DNA of 52,602 nucleotides from Solibacillus cecembensis (GTDB taxonomy: Bacteria; Bacillota; Bacilli; Bacillales_A; Planococcaceae): assembly GCF_001439635.1 (NCBI RefSeq), contig NZ_LMBZ01000012.1, forward strand, positions 1 through 52,602. The letters are read 5' to 3'. Both the position numbers and the translations under genes were made by a program. The notes beneath the pieces are model-generated. The model did no database searches and was not told the DNA's origin. It saw only the letters and a program-made list of their open reading frames with translations. The first letter of the stretch is position 1, and every line of letters begins with the position of its first letter. Positions 1 to 8,614 of the stretch are shown here, piece after piece.

Positions 1-51
1 AGTGATAATAAACGAATTGATTTCGAACCTATTACGATTGAATTAAATTAA
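1..51 (+). CDS. 3' end of an unidentified gene (partial)
   Basis: The first 16 codons of the window read openly to a TAA stop at 49-51 and encode SDNKRIDFEPITIELN. Only this tail is present, so the product cannot be named. It lies on the same strand as the following DUF3885-type gene and is separated from it by two copies of a short palindromic spacer repeat, so the two may belong to one gene array. That this tail is coding rather than chance is an inference from the open frame and position. Confidence 0.4.
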   Translation, partial: SDNKRIDFEPITIELN

Positions 52-63
52 CTATTTATCCTT

Positions 64-151
64 ATTGCACTAACGGGATGCTTTAGCAGAATAAGGCTGC
101 CTTTGGGGTAGCTTTTTGTTATTGAACTAACGGAGCAGTTTAGTTGAATAA
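64..151 (+). repeat. two copies of a short CTAACGG...TTTAG palindromic spacer repeat
   Basis: Two related units are visible: CACTAACGGGATGCTTTAG near 68-86 and ACTAACGGAGCAGTTTAG near 127-144, the second followed by TTGAATAA. Each has CTAA facing TTAG, so each can form a small hairpin. A third copy lies at 845-868, flanking the next gene on its other side. Confidence 0.5.
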
Positions 152-181
152 TCGTAAATAGCAAATAAGGTGGAAATATAA

Positions 182-811
182 ATGAAAATAACAAAATTAA
201 TGGAAGAACATTATAAAGGTTTATTGTTAACACCAGGTATTTATCATTCTTTGGATTTAGGAATCCACATTGAGTTAGGTGAGGATATATATCAGATTAA
301 TGATGATGGAAAACTCAATATGAAGAGATTTCACACCGTATATAGACAAGTAGCTGAAATTTTTCCTTTGTTGTTTAAAAAGAAGGATGACGTAATTGTT
401 GTTGTTAATTCATATCCGAGTGAAACAAATAAAATCGTATATCCAAACTTTTTTCAACGTTATGTAAAAGTACAACAAAGAAAGTATTCATTACGCTTGC
501 ACGAGTTTATTTGGCAATTTGATGAAGATGATGTTATTGTTCAGCAAATGGAATTGTTCTGTAAAGTTTCAGATTTAAAATTAGAATACCTTCTGAAAAC
601 ATTAATACATGTGGACTTTGGCTCTTTGAATCCTCGATTAAGAAAAAAGTATTGTATATATGCACCTGATATCTTCTTCGTAAATGTAAGGACGAAGTGT
701 ATTTTTCACATTTATGATGACAGAGGATGCGAAATTATGAATACTGATGTGAAATTACATAAAGAACTGGTTGAATACTTTAAGAAGTGGGAAATTCAAG
801 TGAAAGCTTAA
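182..811 (+). CDS. DUF3885-type hypothetical protein
   Basis: A 209-residue soluble protein with no signal peptide or membrane segment. The start ATG follows AAGGTGG at a normal distance. The central VVVNSYPSE stretch and the C-terminal HIYDDRGCEI stretch match what I remember of the DUF3885 family of Bacillales, whose function is not established; some members sit next to toxin or immunity genes. The gene is bracketed by CTAACGG...TTTAG spacer repeats at 64-151 and 843-868, an arrangement often seen in arrays of small orphan or immunity genes. The family call rests on recalled motifs only, and the immunity role is an inference. Confidence 0.55.
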   Translation: MKITKLMEEHYKGLLLTPGIYHSLDLGIHIELGEDIYQINDDGKLNMKRFHTVYRQVAEIFPLLFKKKDDVIVVVNSYPSETNKIVYPNFFQRYVKVQQRKYSLRLHEFIWQFDEDDVIVQQMELFCKVSDLKLEYLLKTLIHVDFGSLNPRLRKKYCIYAPDIFFVNVRTKCIFHIYDDRGCEIMNTDVKLHKELVEYFKKWEIQVKA

Positions 812-842
812 TATGGTAACAATGTTTGTGAATAATTGTACT

Positions 843-868
843 TAAACTAACGGGGGCTTTAGTTGAAT
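843..868 (+). repeat. third copy of the CTAACGG...TTTAG spacer repeat
   Basis: AACTAACGGGGGCTTTAG followed by TTGAATAC, downstream of the DUF3885-type gene. It matches the unit near 125-151 in sequence and orientation. Confidence 0.5.
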
Positions 869-921
869 ACTCGATATCCGAAATGATCAATCATTATTAC
901 AAAAAGCCCTATACAGAAATG

Positions 922-974
922 AAAAATAGCCCCTATTTTGATCGATATTTGTTCAAAATAGGGGCTATGATTTT
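922..974. terminator. strong bidirectional hairpin terminator
   Basis: A perfect 16-bp stem is formed by 926-941 (ATAGCCCCTATTTTGA) and 953-968, with an 11-base loop, A residues before it and T residues after it. It separates the DUF3885-type gene from topB. A 63-codon open frame over it (883-1074) is explained by the hairpin and was not called as a gene. Confidence 0.7.
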
Positions 975-1103
975 CTATAAAAATCATCATCTATATCTGT
1001 GTTTTAATCAATCTTTATTCCAAGTCAACATTAATCGTCAAAATGATGACCACAATTTATTTATGCTATATTAAACACATGGATGTACGAAAGGGTGTTT
1101 TAC

Positions 1104-3293
1104 ATGGCTAAAAGTTTAGTATTAGCAGAAAAACCTTCAGTCGCACGCGATATAGCAAATGTGCTGAAGTGTACTAAAAAAGGAAATGGTTTTTTAGAGG
1201 GCGACAAGTATATCGTTACATGGGCCTTAGGTCATTTAGTAACATTAGCTGACCCTGAAAGCTACGATGAAAAATATAAGCAGTGGAAGTTAGAGGACTT
1301 ACCGATGCTACCAGAGCGTTTAAAACTAACAACGATTAAGCAAACTAGCAAGCAATACAACGCAGTAAAGGCACAGCTAACACGTGGTGATGTGAATGAA
1401 ATAATTATTGCAACAGATGCAGGTCGTGAAGGTGAGCTAGTAGCACGGTGGATTATCGAGCGTGCTAAAGTAAATAAACCAATTAAGCGGTTATGGATTT
1501 CATCAGTTACTGACAAAGCGATTAAAGAAGGCTTCCAAAACTTAAAGCCTGGTAAAGCATACGAAAACTTATATCATGCAGCGGTTGCGCGCAGTGAGGC
1601 AGACTGGTTTTTAGGCTTGAATTCTAGTCGTGCGCTTACCACAAAATATAATGCACAATTGAACACGGGCAGAGTTCAAACACCCGTTGTTGCAATGATA
1701 GCAGCACGTGAAGATGAAATTAAAAATTTCAAAGCTCAAACGTATTACGGTATTGAGGCACAAACGAAGGAATTAAAATTAACGTGGCAAGATACAAAAG
1801 GAAACTCACGTAGTTTTAATAAAGAAAGAGTGGGTGAAATCGTTCATTCTTTAGAACAACAAGATGCAAAGATAGTAGATATTGAACGTAAGCCAAAGAA
1901 ATCGTATTCACCAGGATTATATGATTTAACAGAATTACAACGTGATGCGAATAAAATGTTCGGTTATTCAGCAAAAGAAACGTTAAATATCATGCAAAAA
2001 CTTTATGAATCTCATAAAGTGCTAACATACCCTCGTACAGATTCGAGATATTTATCTTCAGATATCGTTAGCACCCTTCCAGAGCGTTTAAGAGCTTGTG
2101 GTGTAGGTGAATATCGTTCTTTAGCGAACAAGGTGTTAACGAAGCCGATAAAAGCCTCTAAAACATTTGTTGATGATAGTAAAGTAAGTGATCACCATGC
2201 AATTATTCCAACAGAGGAATATGTAAACTTCACAAACTTTAATGATAAAGAGCGAAAAATTTATGATTTAGTTGTAAAACGCTTCTTAGCAGTAATGTTC
2301 CCAGGTTATGAATATGAGCAATTAACGGTGCAAGCTCAAATTGGAAAAGAAAAATTTATCGCACGTGGTAAAACGGTTATTTCTGCTGGTTGGAAGGAAG
2401 TATACTCTAACCGATTCGATGATGAAGAATCAAATGAAGAAGTGAAAGAGCAATTACTTCCTCGCCTTGAAAAAGGACAAGTGTTAAAAATAAATCTTAT
2501 TGTTCAAACCTCAGGTCAAACTAAAGCGCCTGCACGTTTTACAGAGGCTACTTTGTTATCAGCAATGGAAAACCCTACGAAGTATATGGACACTCAAAAT
2601 AAACAGCTTGCAGATACGTTAAAATCGACTGGTGGACTTGGCACAGTTGCAACTCGTGCAGATATCATCGAGAAGTTATTTAACTCATTCCTTATTGAAA
2701 AACGAGGAAAAGATATTCACATCACATCTAAGGGGCGCCAGCTATTAGATTTAGTGCCAAATGAATTGAAATCACCTGTAACAACAGCTGAGTGGGAGCA
2801 AAAACTTGAATTAATTGCTAAGGGTAATTTGAAGAAAGAATCCTTCATTAATGAAATGAAGCAGCATACAAGAGACATTGTTGCAGATATTAAAAATAGC
2901 AATAAAAAATTCAAGCATGATAATATTTCTACAAAAACATGTCCTGATTGTGGGAAGCCAATGCTAGAAGTGAACGGAAAAAAAGGTAAGATGCTTGTTT
3001 GCCAAGATCGAGAATGCGGTCACCGTAAAAATGTTTCTCGCGTGACGAACGCTCGTTGTCCTCAATGTAAGAAAAAATTAGAATTACATGGCCAAGGAGA
3101 TGGGCAAATTTTCGTATGTAAATGCGGTCATCGTGAAAAACTAACTGCATTTGAAACTCGCCGTAAAAAGGAAGGTGGAGGCAAAGTGGATAAGAGAAGT
3201 GTTCAAAAGTTTATGAAAGAACAGCAAAAAGAAGCAGAACCAATTAATAATGCGTTTGCGGATTTACTAAAGAGATTTGAATTAGAAAATTAG
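1104..3293 (+). CDS. topB: DNA topoisomerase III (type IA), intact copy
   Basis: A 729-residue type IA topoisomerase that passes one DNA strand through a transient break in another, unlinking replication and recombination intermediates. The TOPRIM domain is at residues 2-135, with [11 protein letters not shown] and the acidic ATDAGREGE (103-111). The catalytic tyrosine is Y309 in LTYPRTDSRYL. Two zinc-ribbon-like Cys clusters occupy about 613-690 (CPDC, CPQC). The ATG at 1104 is preferred over an upstream ATG at 1083 because AAAGGGTG lies just before it and MAKSL is the usual N-terminus. The length fits the family. A second topB, about 85% identical in protein but cut at codon 190, faces it at 8639-9208, so this copy probably supplies the cell's TopB. 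Confidence 0.95.
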   Translation: MAKSLVLAEKPSVARDIANVLKCTKKGNGFLEGDKYIVTWALGHLVTLADPESYDEKYKQWKLEDLPMLPERLKLTTIKQTSKQYNAVKAQLTRGDVNEIIIATDAGREGELVARWIIERAKVNKPIKRLWISSVTDKAIKEGFQNLKPGKAYENLYHAAVARSEADWFLGLNSSRALTTKYNAQLNTGRVQTPVVAMIAAREDEIKNFKAQTYYGIEAQTKELKLTWQDTKGNSRSFNKERVGEIVHSLEQQDAKIVDIERKPKKSYSPGLYDLTELQRDANKMFGYSAKETLNIMQKLYESHKVLTYPRTDSRYLSSDIVSTLPERLRACGVGEYRSLANKVLTKPIKASKTFVDDSKVSDHHAIIPTEEYVNFTNFNDKERKIYDLVVKRFLAVMFPGYEYEQLTVQAQIGKEKFIARGKTVISAGWKEVYSNRFDDEESNEEVKEQLLPRLEKGQVLKINLIVQTSGQTKAPARFTEATLLSAMENPTKYMDTQNKQLADTLKSTGGLGTVATRADIIEKLFNSFLIEKRGKDIHITSKGRQLLDLVPNELKSPVTTAEWEQKLELIAKGNLKKESFINEMKQHTRDIVADIKNSNKKFKHDNISTKTCPDCGKPMLEVNGKKGKMLVCQDRECGHRKNVSRVTNARCPQCKKKLELHGQGDGQIFVCKCGHREKLTAFETRRKKEGGGKVDKRSVQKFMKEQQKEAEPINNAFADLLKRFELEN

Positions 3294-3305
3294 ATATAGG
3301 GTAAA

Positions 3306-3343
3306 AAAATAGCGCACACCTAAAGGGATTGTGCGTTATTTTT
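3306..3343. terminator. bidirectional terminator between topB and the HNH gene
   Basis: AATAGCGCAC at 3308-3317 pairs with GTGCGTTATT at 3331-3340 (one G-U pair). T runs follow it on both strands, so it can end topB from the left and the AT-rich defence operon from the right. Confidence 0.75.
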
Positions 3344-3359
3344 ATAATTGCATAAAAAT

Positions 3360-4412
3360 TTAATGGTCTTTATTCGAATTCATCTTCGGTAAAATCTCAT
3401 ATTTAATAATATCATTTTGTACTTTACTAAGTATTATTGAATCAACTTCATCAAGATTTCTAACAATATTTTTAGAAAAATCTTTAAACGTATAAGCTTG
3501 ATTTAAAGATTGTAAATAATTATGGGTGTATAACAGTGTTTTTTTTATGCTTTTATTAATAATAAAATTATACGGTTTGTATCTTTCAGATAGTTGGTAC
3601 ATATCTTCAAACCCTTTTACTTTTGTAGTATATTCCTCATTAGTTGGAACTAGTTCTAGGTCAAATTGTTCGTTAAGTCCCATTACTATCTTATAGAAAT
3701 CAATGTTTTTATTATTTTCTTCAGAAATTTTTCTTTGAAAGTAAAAAATTTTATCGGCGTCATCTATAAATGGATGAATACCTTTTAGTAACTGACTATC
3801 TTTGCTGTGTTTCAACTTAGAATTGCAAATACTACAACTAGGCACTAAATTATATAGTGAAATCGCTAACATAGGGTGGGCATTTTGTGTGAAAAAATGA
3901 TCTAAATCTGGTCTTATCTGAAACTTCTTATCCCCCTGATGATAATACTGTGTAAAAGTATACTGACTATTACAGTATGGGCAAACTGAAAGGTCTAGAC
4001 ATTGTGAAAGCAGAAGTGGATTCCAACACTTATTTTTAGTTTCTACAAATTTTTCGTAATTAAAGATTAACTTTAAGACTTTGTTTATATAAACTTTATT
4101 AGAGTTATTAATAGTAGTATAGTTATTAAATTTTTTATAAAATTGTGCTTCAATTTCTAGAATCTCATTTGGTGTATTTAATAATAAAGATTTAAAATTT
4201 TCATCTAAGTAATCTATAAGGAATATAAATGATTCTTTTCCGAACTTAACTATAAAATCAACTACTTCAGGAATTGTTGAAATATAATCATTTCTCTTAT
4301 GATATGTTATAAATGAATAGTATATAAGGATTTTATAATCACTAGGTCCTTTATCAATAAAGTAATTTAAATGTTTATGCTTGGCAGAAGACGAAATATT
4401 AATTTTTCTCAT
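3360..4412 (-). CDS. HNH endonuclease of a Septu/PtuAB-like defence pair (PtuB-like)
   Basis: A 350-residue protein with a treble-clef HNH nuclease core: CPYC at 144-147, DLDHFF at 169-174 (catalytic-type Asp and His), and NLVPSCSICNSKLK at 188-201 with the second CxxC and the Asn. HNH enzymes cut DNA with one metal ion. The start lies 5 bases after the stop of the ATPase gene, so the two are translated from one leftward message. In Septu systems PtuA is an ATPase and PtuB an HNH nuclease that together stop phage growth, and the gene order and domains here fit. The N-terminal 130 residues have no recognised domain. Exact family membership was not tested. The gene is clearly more AT-rich than topB beside it, which suggests transfer. 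Confidence 0.75.
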   Translation of the reverse strand: MRKINISSSAKHKHLNYFIDKGPSDYKILIYYSFITYHKRNDYISTIPEVVDFIVKFGKESFIFLIDYLDENFKSLLLNTPNEILEIEAQFYKKFNNYTTINNSNKVYINKVLKLIFNYEKFVETKNKCWNPLLLSQCLDLSVCPYCNSQYTFTQYYHQGDKKFQIRPDLDHFFTQNAHPMLAISLYNLVPSCSICNSKLKHSKDSQLLKGIHPFIDDADKIFYFQRKISEENNKNIDFYKIVMGLNEQFDLELVPTNEEYTTKVKGFEDMYQLSERYKPYNFIINKSIKKTLLYTHNYLQSLNQAYTFKDFSKNIVRNLDEVDSIILSKVQNDIIKYEILPKMNSNKDH

Positions 4413-4417
4413 TACGT

Positions 4418-6823
4418 TTATACTTTCTCTGTTTTTATTTTTTTATAGATTTCATTTAATAAATCTTCATCAAATTCCAAATCAATTTCTTCAAGCTTTT
4501 TTGAAATCAGTGATTTATATCGATTTTCATTTATTTTTTTATTTAAAACTTCTAATAATTCAACCTTTACAAGAGGCTCCCCAATAATTTCAATAGCACT
4601 TTTATAATAGTCTATTTTCTCAATATTAAACTTATCTATAATTTCTTTGTATAAATTGTTAATCTTTTCTTTTGCAAATCTCCCTATCAAACCACCTTGA
4701 ATAAAGAATTTAGTAGCTAATAGCTCATTAATATTAGCAGCGAAAGTATTTTCAATATTATATTCCATATCCTTTAATGGATTTAAAAATAAAATGTTTT
4801 CTTTTGGTAAATCAGAAACCAAAAATGGAGAGTGGGTGGTTAGAATAATGTATACATTTCTAAATTCTAATAATTCTTCTAAGGCTTTTATAACTATATA
4901 CAGAAACTGTTTTTGCCACTGCGGATGTAAGTAAAGATCACCTTCATCGATAAATAAAATCAGATTATTCCTTTTCTCCACATTAAAATTGATTCTATTG
5001 ATATTACTTAATAAATTTAAAATAGCAAATTCTCCACTACTCATATTTCTCCATTCAAATTTATAAATGCACTCCGCAAAGTTAGTACCATATTTTTTAA
5101 AGAAGTCGCTTATATATGCAGAGCTGATTTTGATAGATAATGATTTATTTTCCATATTTTTTGTGGGGGTAGAGTGGTTCATAAAATTTAAGAAGTATTT
5201 AATAGACATCCTTTGAGTATGGTATATTTTATTTATTTTATTACTAATTATCTCATCTATTCCTGACATCATATCTTTTAAAATTTGTTTAGAGTAGTTA
5301 GAATTATTGGTTTTCAATAAATATTTAGGATCGTATTTTACTTCTAAGTCAAAGAGATAATCTTCTAATAAAAATCCTGAAAAATCTATATTGTTTTTAA
5401 TTGTAATTAATAAAATTTCCTTAACGAAACTAAAGAAACTATTAAGATCTTTTTCCCAGATAAGATTTAAAGGGTCATCTCCATTTATAAATTCTAAATA
5501 AGAAATAATTTTCTTTTTATTAATGCTTTTAAAATTAGAAAAGAACCTTTTTTTATAATTTTCTAATTCTTCTAAATCTTCATTGTCAATATCACCATCA
5601 AAATATAACTGAAGCGCTTCCATATAAAAACTTTCTTCATTATTGATCATAAGTTCTTCTATATATTTATCATTATGGAAATGATTAAAGATAAAATTTA
5701 CATCTTTTATTGTTTTAAATATATCCTCAATAAATGCATCATTATTAATAGAGAAACTTTCATTAAATATGTTTTCATGAATAATAGAATTTATGTTAAA
5801 TTCCTTTATTAAATCTTTGAAAAAATCTATAAAAACCTTTTCAAAATAATATATTCCTATCTCGTCCATAAAAGTTGAAACTATATAGTTTTGACTTTCT
5901 ATTGAATCTAATAATGCTCTAATTTCTTTTAAAGCGGTTCTAGAATATGAATTGAAAATTTCATTTAATTGAATATTGAGGATTTTTATTTTTATTTTTG
6001 AAGTAATATCTAAAAGTATTCTCAAATCTTTTTCGTTACATAGAAATATTTTTTTTTCAAATAAATCTACTATCCAGTCAATATCGAAATCTACAAAACT
6101 TTCATCATCTGAGATTATTTTATCTAGTTCATAGTAAAAATCTATATAGTTGGAGTCATAAATATATACTAAATAACTCGAATTATATAATTTGAAATGA
6201 GTATTATTAAGAAACTTCAAATTAAGGGAATAAGACACTTCTTTTGGATGATTCAAATCTTCAATCCCTATTTTACTTAGTAAATTAGGATGTTGTGATA
6301 TTACATATAACTGATTAAAAACTGTTTCTTCTTTAAAAACTTTATAATTATTTTTATTATTTTGGAATTTATAATTTAAACTTAGATCCATAGTATTTTG
6401 AATACTTTGATTTTCAATGTTATTGCCGTCTATCCCAATATGATAAATTGCTTTAGAAAAATTATTTTCTATATCAGTTGGTTTCATTTTCTCGAAATCA
6501 GTAGGTAATTCTAACTCAATATTAAAAGTTTTCACTTTAAATACCTTCTCGATTTTGATTATCAAAATATATTTTAATATATCTTTTTGGGACACCTTTT
6601 CATTTAACATTTCATTTATATTATAAATTAAGCTTGTTTTTCCACTACCATTTGCGCCCACTAAAGCAAAAATATTTTCAATTTGGGGACTGAAAAATTC
6701 CTCTGTAATAAATTCCTTCTCTTTTTTCAAAAGGTTATTATTAATAATCGAATAAATGTATTTATTACTTAGCTGCAATTCTATTTCTTCATCTTCTTTG
6801 TAAATCTTTACGTACTCTAGCAA
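4418..6823 (-). CDS. large AAA/ABC-type ATPase of a Septu/PtuAB-like defence pair (PtuA-like)
   Basis: An 801-residue ATPase. The Walker A is GANGSGKTS near residues 56-64. An ABC-type signature-like NMSSGEFAIL lies near 594, the Walker B LILFIDEGDLYLHP near 620, and the switch His TTHSPF near 661. The long middle (about 100-580) is rich in charged helices and probably forms a coiled or lid region. This is the overcoming-lysogenization-defect/AAA_21-like layout used by PtuA and other defence ATPases. The start codon is TTG at 6823, with GGTTGGTGATT as the ribosome site; no ATG lies nearby. It is the first gene of the pair with the HNH gene and is very AT-rich. It is longer than the PtuA proteins I recall, so it may be a related but separate type. 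Confidence 0.75.
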   Translation of the reverse strand: MLEYVKIYKEDEEIELQLSNKYIYSIINNNLLKKEKEFITEEFFSPQIENIFALVGANGSGKTSLIYNINEMLNEKVSQKDILKYILIIKIEKVFKVKTFNIELELPTDFEKMKPTDIENNFSKAIYHIGIDGNNIENQSIQNTMDLSLNYKFQNNKNNYKVFKEETVFNQLYVISQHPNLLSKIGIEDLNHPKEVSYSLNLKFLNNTHFKLYNSSYLVYIYDSNYIDFYYELDKIISDDESFVDFDIDWIVDLFEKKIFLCNEKDLRILLDITSKIKIKILNIQLNEIFNSYSRTALKEIRALLDSIESQNYIVSTFMDEIGIYYFEKVFIDFFKDLIKEFNINSIIHENIFNESFSINNDAFIEDIFKTIKDVNFIFNHFHNDKYIEELMINNEESFYMEALQLYFDGDIDNEDLEELENYKKRFFSNFKSINKKKIISYLEFINGDDPLNLIWEKDLNSFFSFVKEILLITIKNNIDFSGFLLEDYLFDLEVKYDPKYLLKTNNSNYSKQILKDMMSGIDEIISNKINKIYHTQRMSIKYFLNFMNHSTPTKNMENKSLSIKISSAYISDFFKKYGTNFAECIYKFEWRNMSSGEFAILNLLSNINRINFNVEKRNNLILFIDEGDLYLHPQWQKQFLYIVIKALEELLEFRNVYIILTTHSPFLVSDLPKENILFLNPLKDMEYNIENTFAANINELLATKFFIQGGLIGRFAKEKINNLYKEIIDKFNIEKIDYYKSAIEIIGEPLVKVELLEVLNKKINENRYKSLISKKLEEIDLEFDEDLLNEIYKKIKTEKV

Positions 6824-6840
6824 TTAAATCACCAACCAAT

Positions 6841-7020
6841 TTAAGTTTTATAGATAAGAATTATTGATTTAGATATTTTTATACAACGATTAAAGAACAG
6901 GGATTTGTAAATTACACTCCCATTTTGATTAATCTCAGCTGCCAATAGTTGAATAGAAGTAATATCCATTAAATTTATATTCTCGTATTTATTAAGGGAG
7001 TCCCAAATTAAATCTGTCAC
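6841..7020 (-). CDS. small orphan reading frame between the recombinase-like gene and the ATPase
   Basis: A leftward frame stays open from just after a stop near 7041 to TAA at 6841. With GTG at 7020 it encodes 59 residues, with ATG at 6969 only 42. It ends 17 bases before the ATPase start. The part INLMDITSIQLLAAEINQNG followed by SVIYKS faintly recalls the C-terminal end of small nucleotidyltransferase antitoxins, where a short hydrophobic strand precedes a final I..G..LY segment. It could be a real small gene, the tail of a degraded one, or chance in AT-rich DNA. No convincing ribosome site was seen for either start. Confidence 0.3.
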   Translation of the reverse strand: MTDLIWDSLNKYENINLMDITSIQLLAAEINQNGSVIYKSLFFNRCIKISKSIILIYKT

Positions 7021-7055
7021 AGAAGTGAACTCAAGTATTGCTATGACTTATAAAA

Positions 7056-8462
7056 CTAATCTAAAAACGCTTCAAATGGATGTGTTTTATTAATGTTTTG
7101 CTTTCTTAATTTGACTTGATTAATAATCATTTCGTATAAAAGTAAATTTGAAATTGTAGATAAATCTGCTCCAGTTAAATAAACAATTTCCTCAATCGAA
7201 TAATTCTTTTTGAATAGTTTTTTTATCAAAGTATGTCGAATATATGCTGGATTTAATTTTCGCCAAGTTGCATTATCCTTATCAATATCTTGTAAGATAT
7301 CGAATGTATAATTAATTTGACTCTCTGAAATTGGATTAAACTTATTGTTATATCTGCTATAAAATAAGTAATCCCCCTTAGTTTTATTCATTTCGTTTTT
7401 GAACCTTAATTCTTCTAAAAGTACCAATAACTTTTTCGGAATAATTAGTTCTCGTTCCTGTAATAGTAGCTTATTACTTTTAAAATTATTGAGTTTTAAA
7501 CTTAGTAATGTGGATCTTTCTAATCCAAATGTTAAGCATAATAAAAAAATCACTTTATTTCGGACACTATCCCTACGAGTATCATAAAAATTAAGGATTG
7601 TACAAATACTTTCATCACTTAGTACTTCTTCGTTTTCTTCCTTAATTTCTTTAGTGCCTAATCTTGAGATGAGTTCATCCTTGCTTTCATTAAAAAAATC
7701 ATTATTTTTTATATTCAATTCCTTGAAAAAAGATCTTATATGTGAAAGTTTATTATTTGATGTTTCTAGGGAACGTATTTTTTTACCGTTATTTTTTGAG
7801 TTTTTAATATCCATTTCGTATTTTAGAAATTCCTCAAATTCATCCACTCTAATGTAATTTAAATCACGATATTTCCCTTGCTTTTCACTATAAAATTTAA
7901 AAAAATCAAATAAAGTTCCTTTATAATTATTCCAACTTCTACCCCCATCGGGATATTTTTTGGCCTTGAAATGTGCAATATGTTTAAAATAATTTGTTAT
8001 GCAAGTGTCGAATAGGTTACTTTTACTAAAATAATTCAAAAATTCAATATCCTTTTTATTGAAAATATCGACATTAAAAACGACCTTATCTTTGTTAGTA
8101 TCACGAAGATTGTCATTAGAATCTCTACCAATATCGTTATTCATTAAGAAATATTCTCTACCATTTGTTAATATTCCCCAAGTTAAACCTGAAATAGCAA
8201 GATAACTAATTAGTTGAGACTTTTCTTTTTCTGTTAATGGATTAGATGGTTTCTTTACTTCTATAAATAAATAGTTAAAATCGTTTACTTTAACGGCGAT
8301 ATCTGTTCTACCATTTTTATGATAAGTAGGATGCTCATATTGAAACTCAGTTTTGTCATATCCAAGTAATTCTAGCAAGTTTGCTACTACATGATTTTGA
8401 ATATTTGCTTCGTTGGAATTTTGATATTTTTCATACATTTCTTTAATAAATGTCAAATCCAT
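7056..8462 (-). CDS. fusion of a PD-(D/E)XK (HsdR-N-like) nuclease domain and a tyrosine-recombinase fold
   Basis: A 468-residue protein starting at ATG 8462 after GGAGGGG. Residues 1-135 look like the N-terminal nuclease domain of type I restriction R subunits: GRTDIAVK (D54), FIEVKKP (E68, K70), Q83 in SQLISY, and WGILTNGREYFL. Residues 170-250 resemble a SAM-like core-binding domain and 280-468 a phage-integrase catalytic domain. The recombinase residues are not canonical. The first Arg sits one place late in GLERSTLLSLK (R316), and in AYIRHTL (R409, H410) the usual leading His is Ala. The usual LGH-type histidine is Ala in LTGADLST, and Y443 is the candidate nucleophile. It may therefore be an altered or DNA-binding-only recombinase. 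It sits between the ATPase/HNH pair and the broken topB. Confidence 0.65.
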   Translation of the reverse strand: MDLTFIKEMYEKYQNSNEANIQNHVVANLLELLGYDKTEFQYEHPTYHKNGRTDIAVKVNDFNYLFIEVKKPSNPLTEKEKSQLISYLAISGLTWGILTNGREYFLMNNDIGRDSNDNLRDTNKDKVVFNVDIFNKKDIEFLNYFSKSNLFDTCITNYFKHIAHFKAKKYPDGGRSWNNYKGTLFDFFKFYSEKQGKYRDLNYIRVDEFEEFLKYEMDIKNSKNNGKKIRSLETSNNKLSHIRSFFKELNIKNNDFFNESKDELISRLGTKEIKEENEEVLSDESICTILNFYDTRRDSVRNKVIFLLCLTFGLERSTLLSLKLNNFKSNKLLLQERELIIPKKLLVLLEELRFKNEMNKTKGDYLFYSRYNNKFNPISESQINYTFDILQDIDKDNATWRKLNPAYIRHTLIKKLFKKNYSIEEIVYLTGADLSTISNLLLYEMIINQVKLRKQNINKTHPFEAFLD

Positions 8463-8542
8463 AAAACCCCTCCAATTCGAATTAAAATATATTTTAACTT
8501 GAAATATATTTGTTTTCAATATAAAAATCAGAAATTACTAAT

Positions 8543-8614
8543 AATTTCACCCAAAATAAAATGGGCGAAATTCATACAACCTAGTAAAAATCTAGATTAA
8601 CAAATTTCGCCCAT
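8543..8614. repeat. three alternating copies of a 11-12 bp motif (possible RNA switch or recombination site)
   Basis: AATTTCACCCA (8543-8553), ATGGGCGAAATT (8561-8572) and AATTTCGCCCAT (8603-8614) alternate in orientation. The middle copy is a perfect inverted repeat of the right one and a one-mismatch inverted repeat of the left one. On a leftward transcript the middle copy can pair with either neighbour (the left one through a G-U pair) but not with both. The cluster lies between the broken topB and the recombinase-like gene. Confidence 0.6.

Noticed and set aside
883..1074. 63-codon open frame before topB
   Set aside because: It runs through a perfect 16-bp terminator hairpin, has no ribosome site and no family resemblance.
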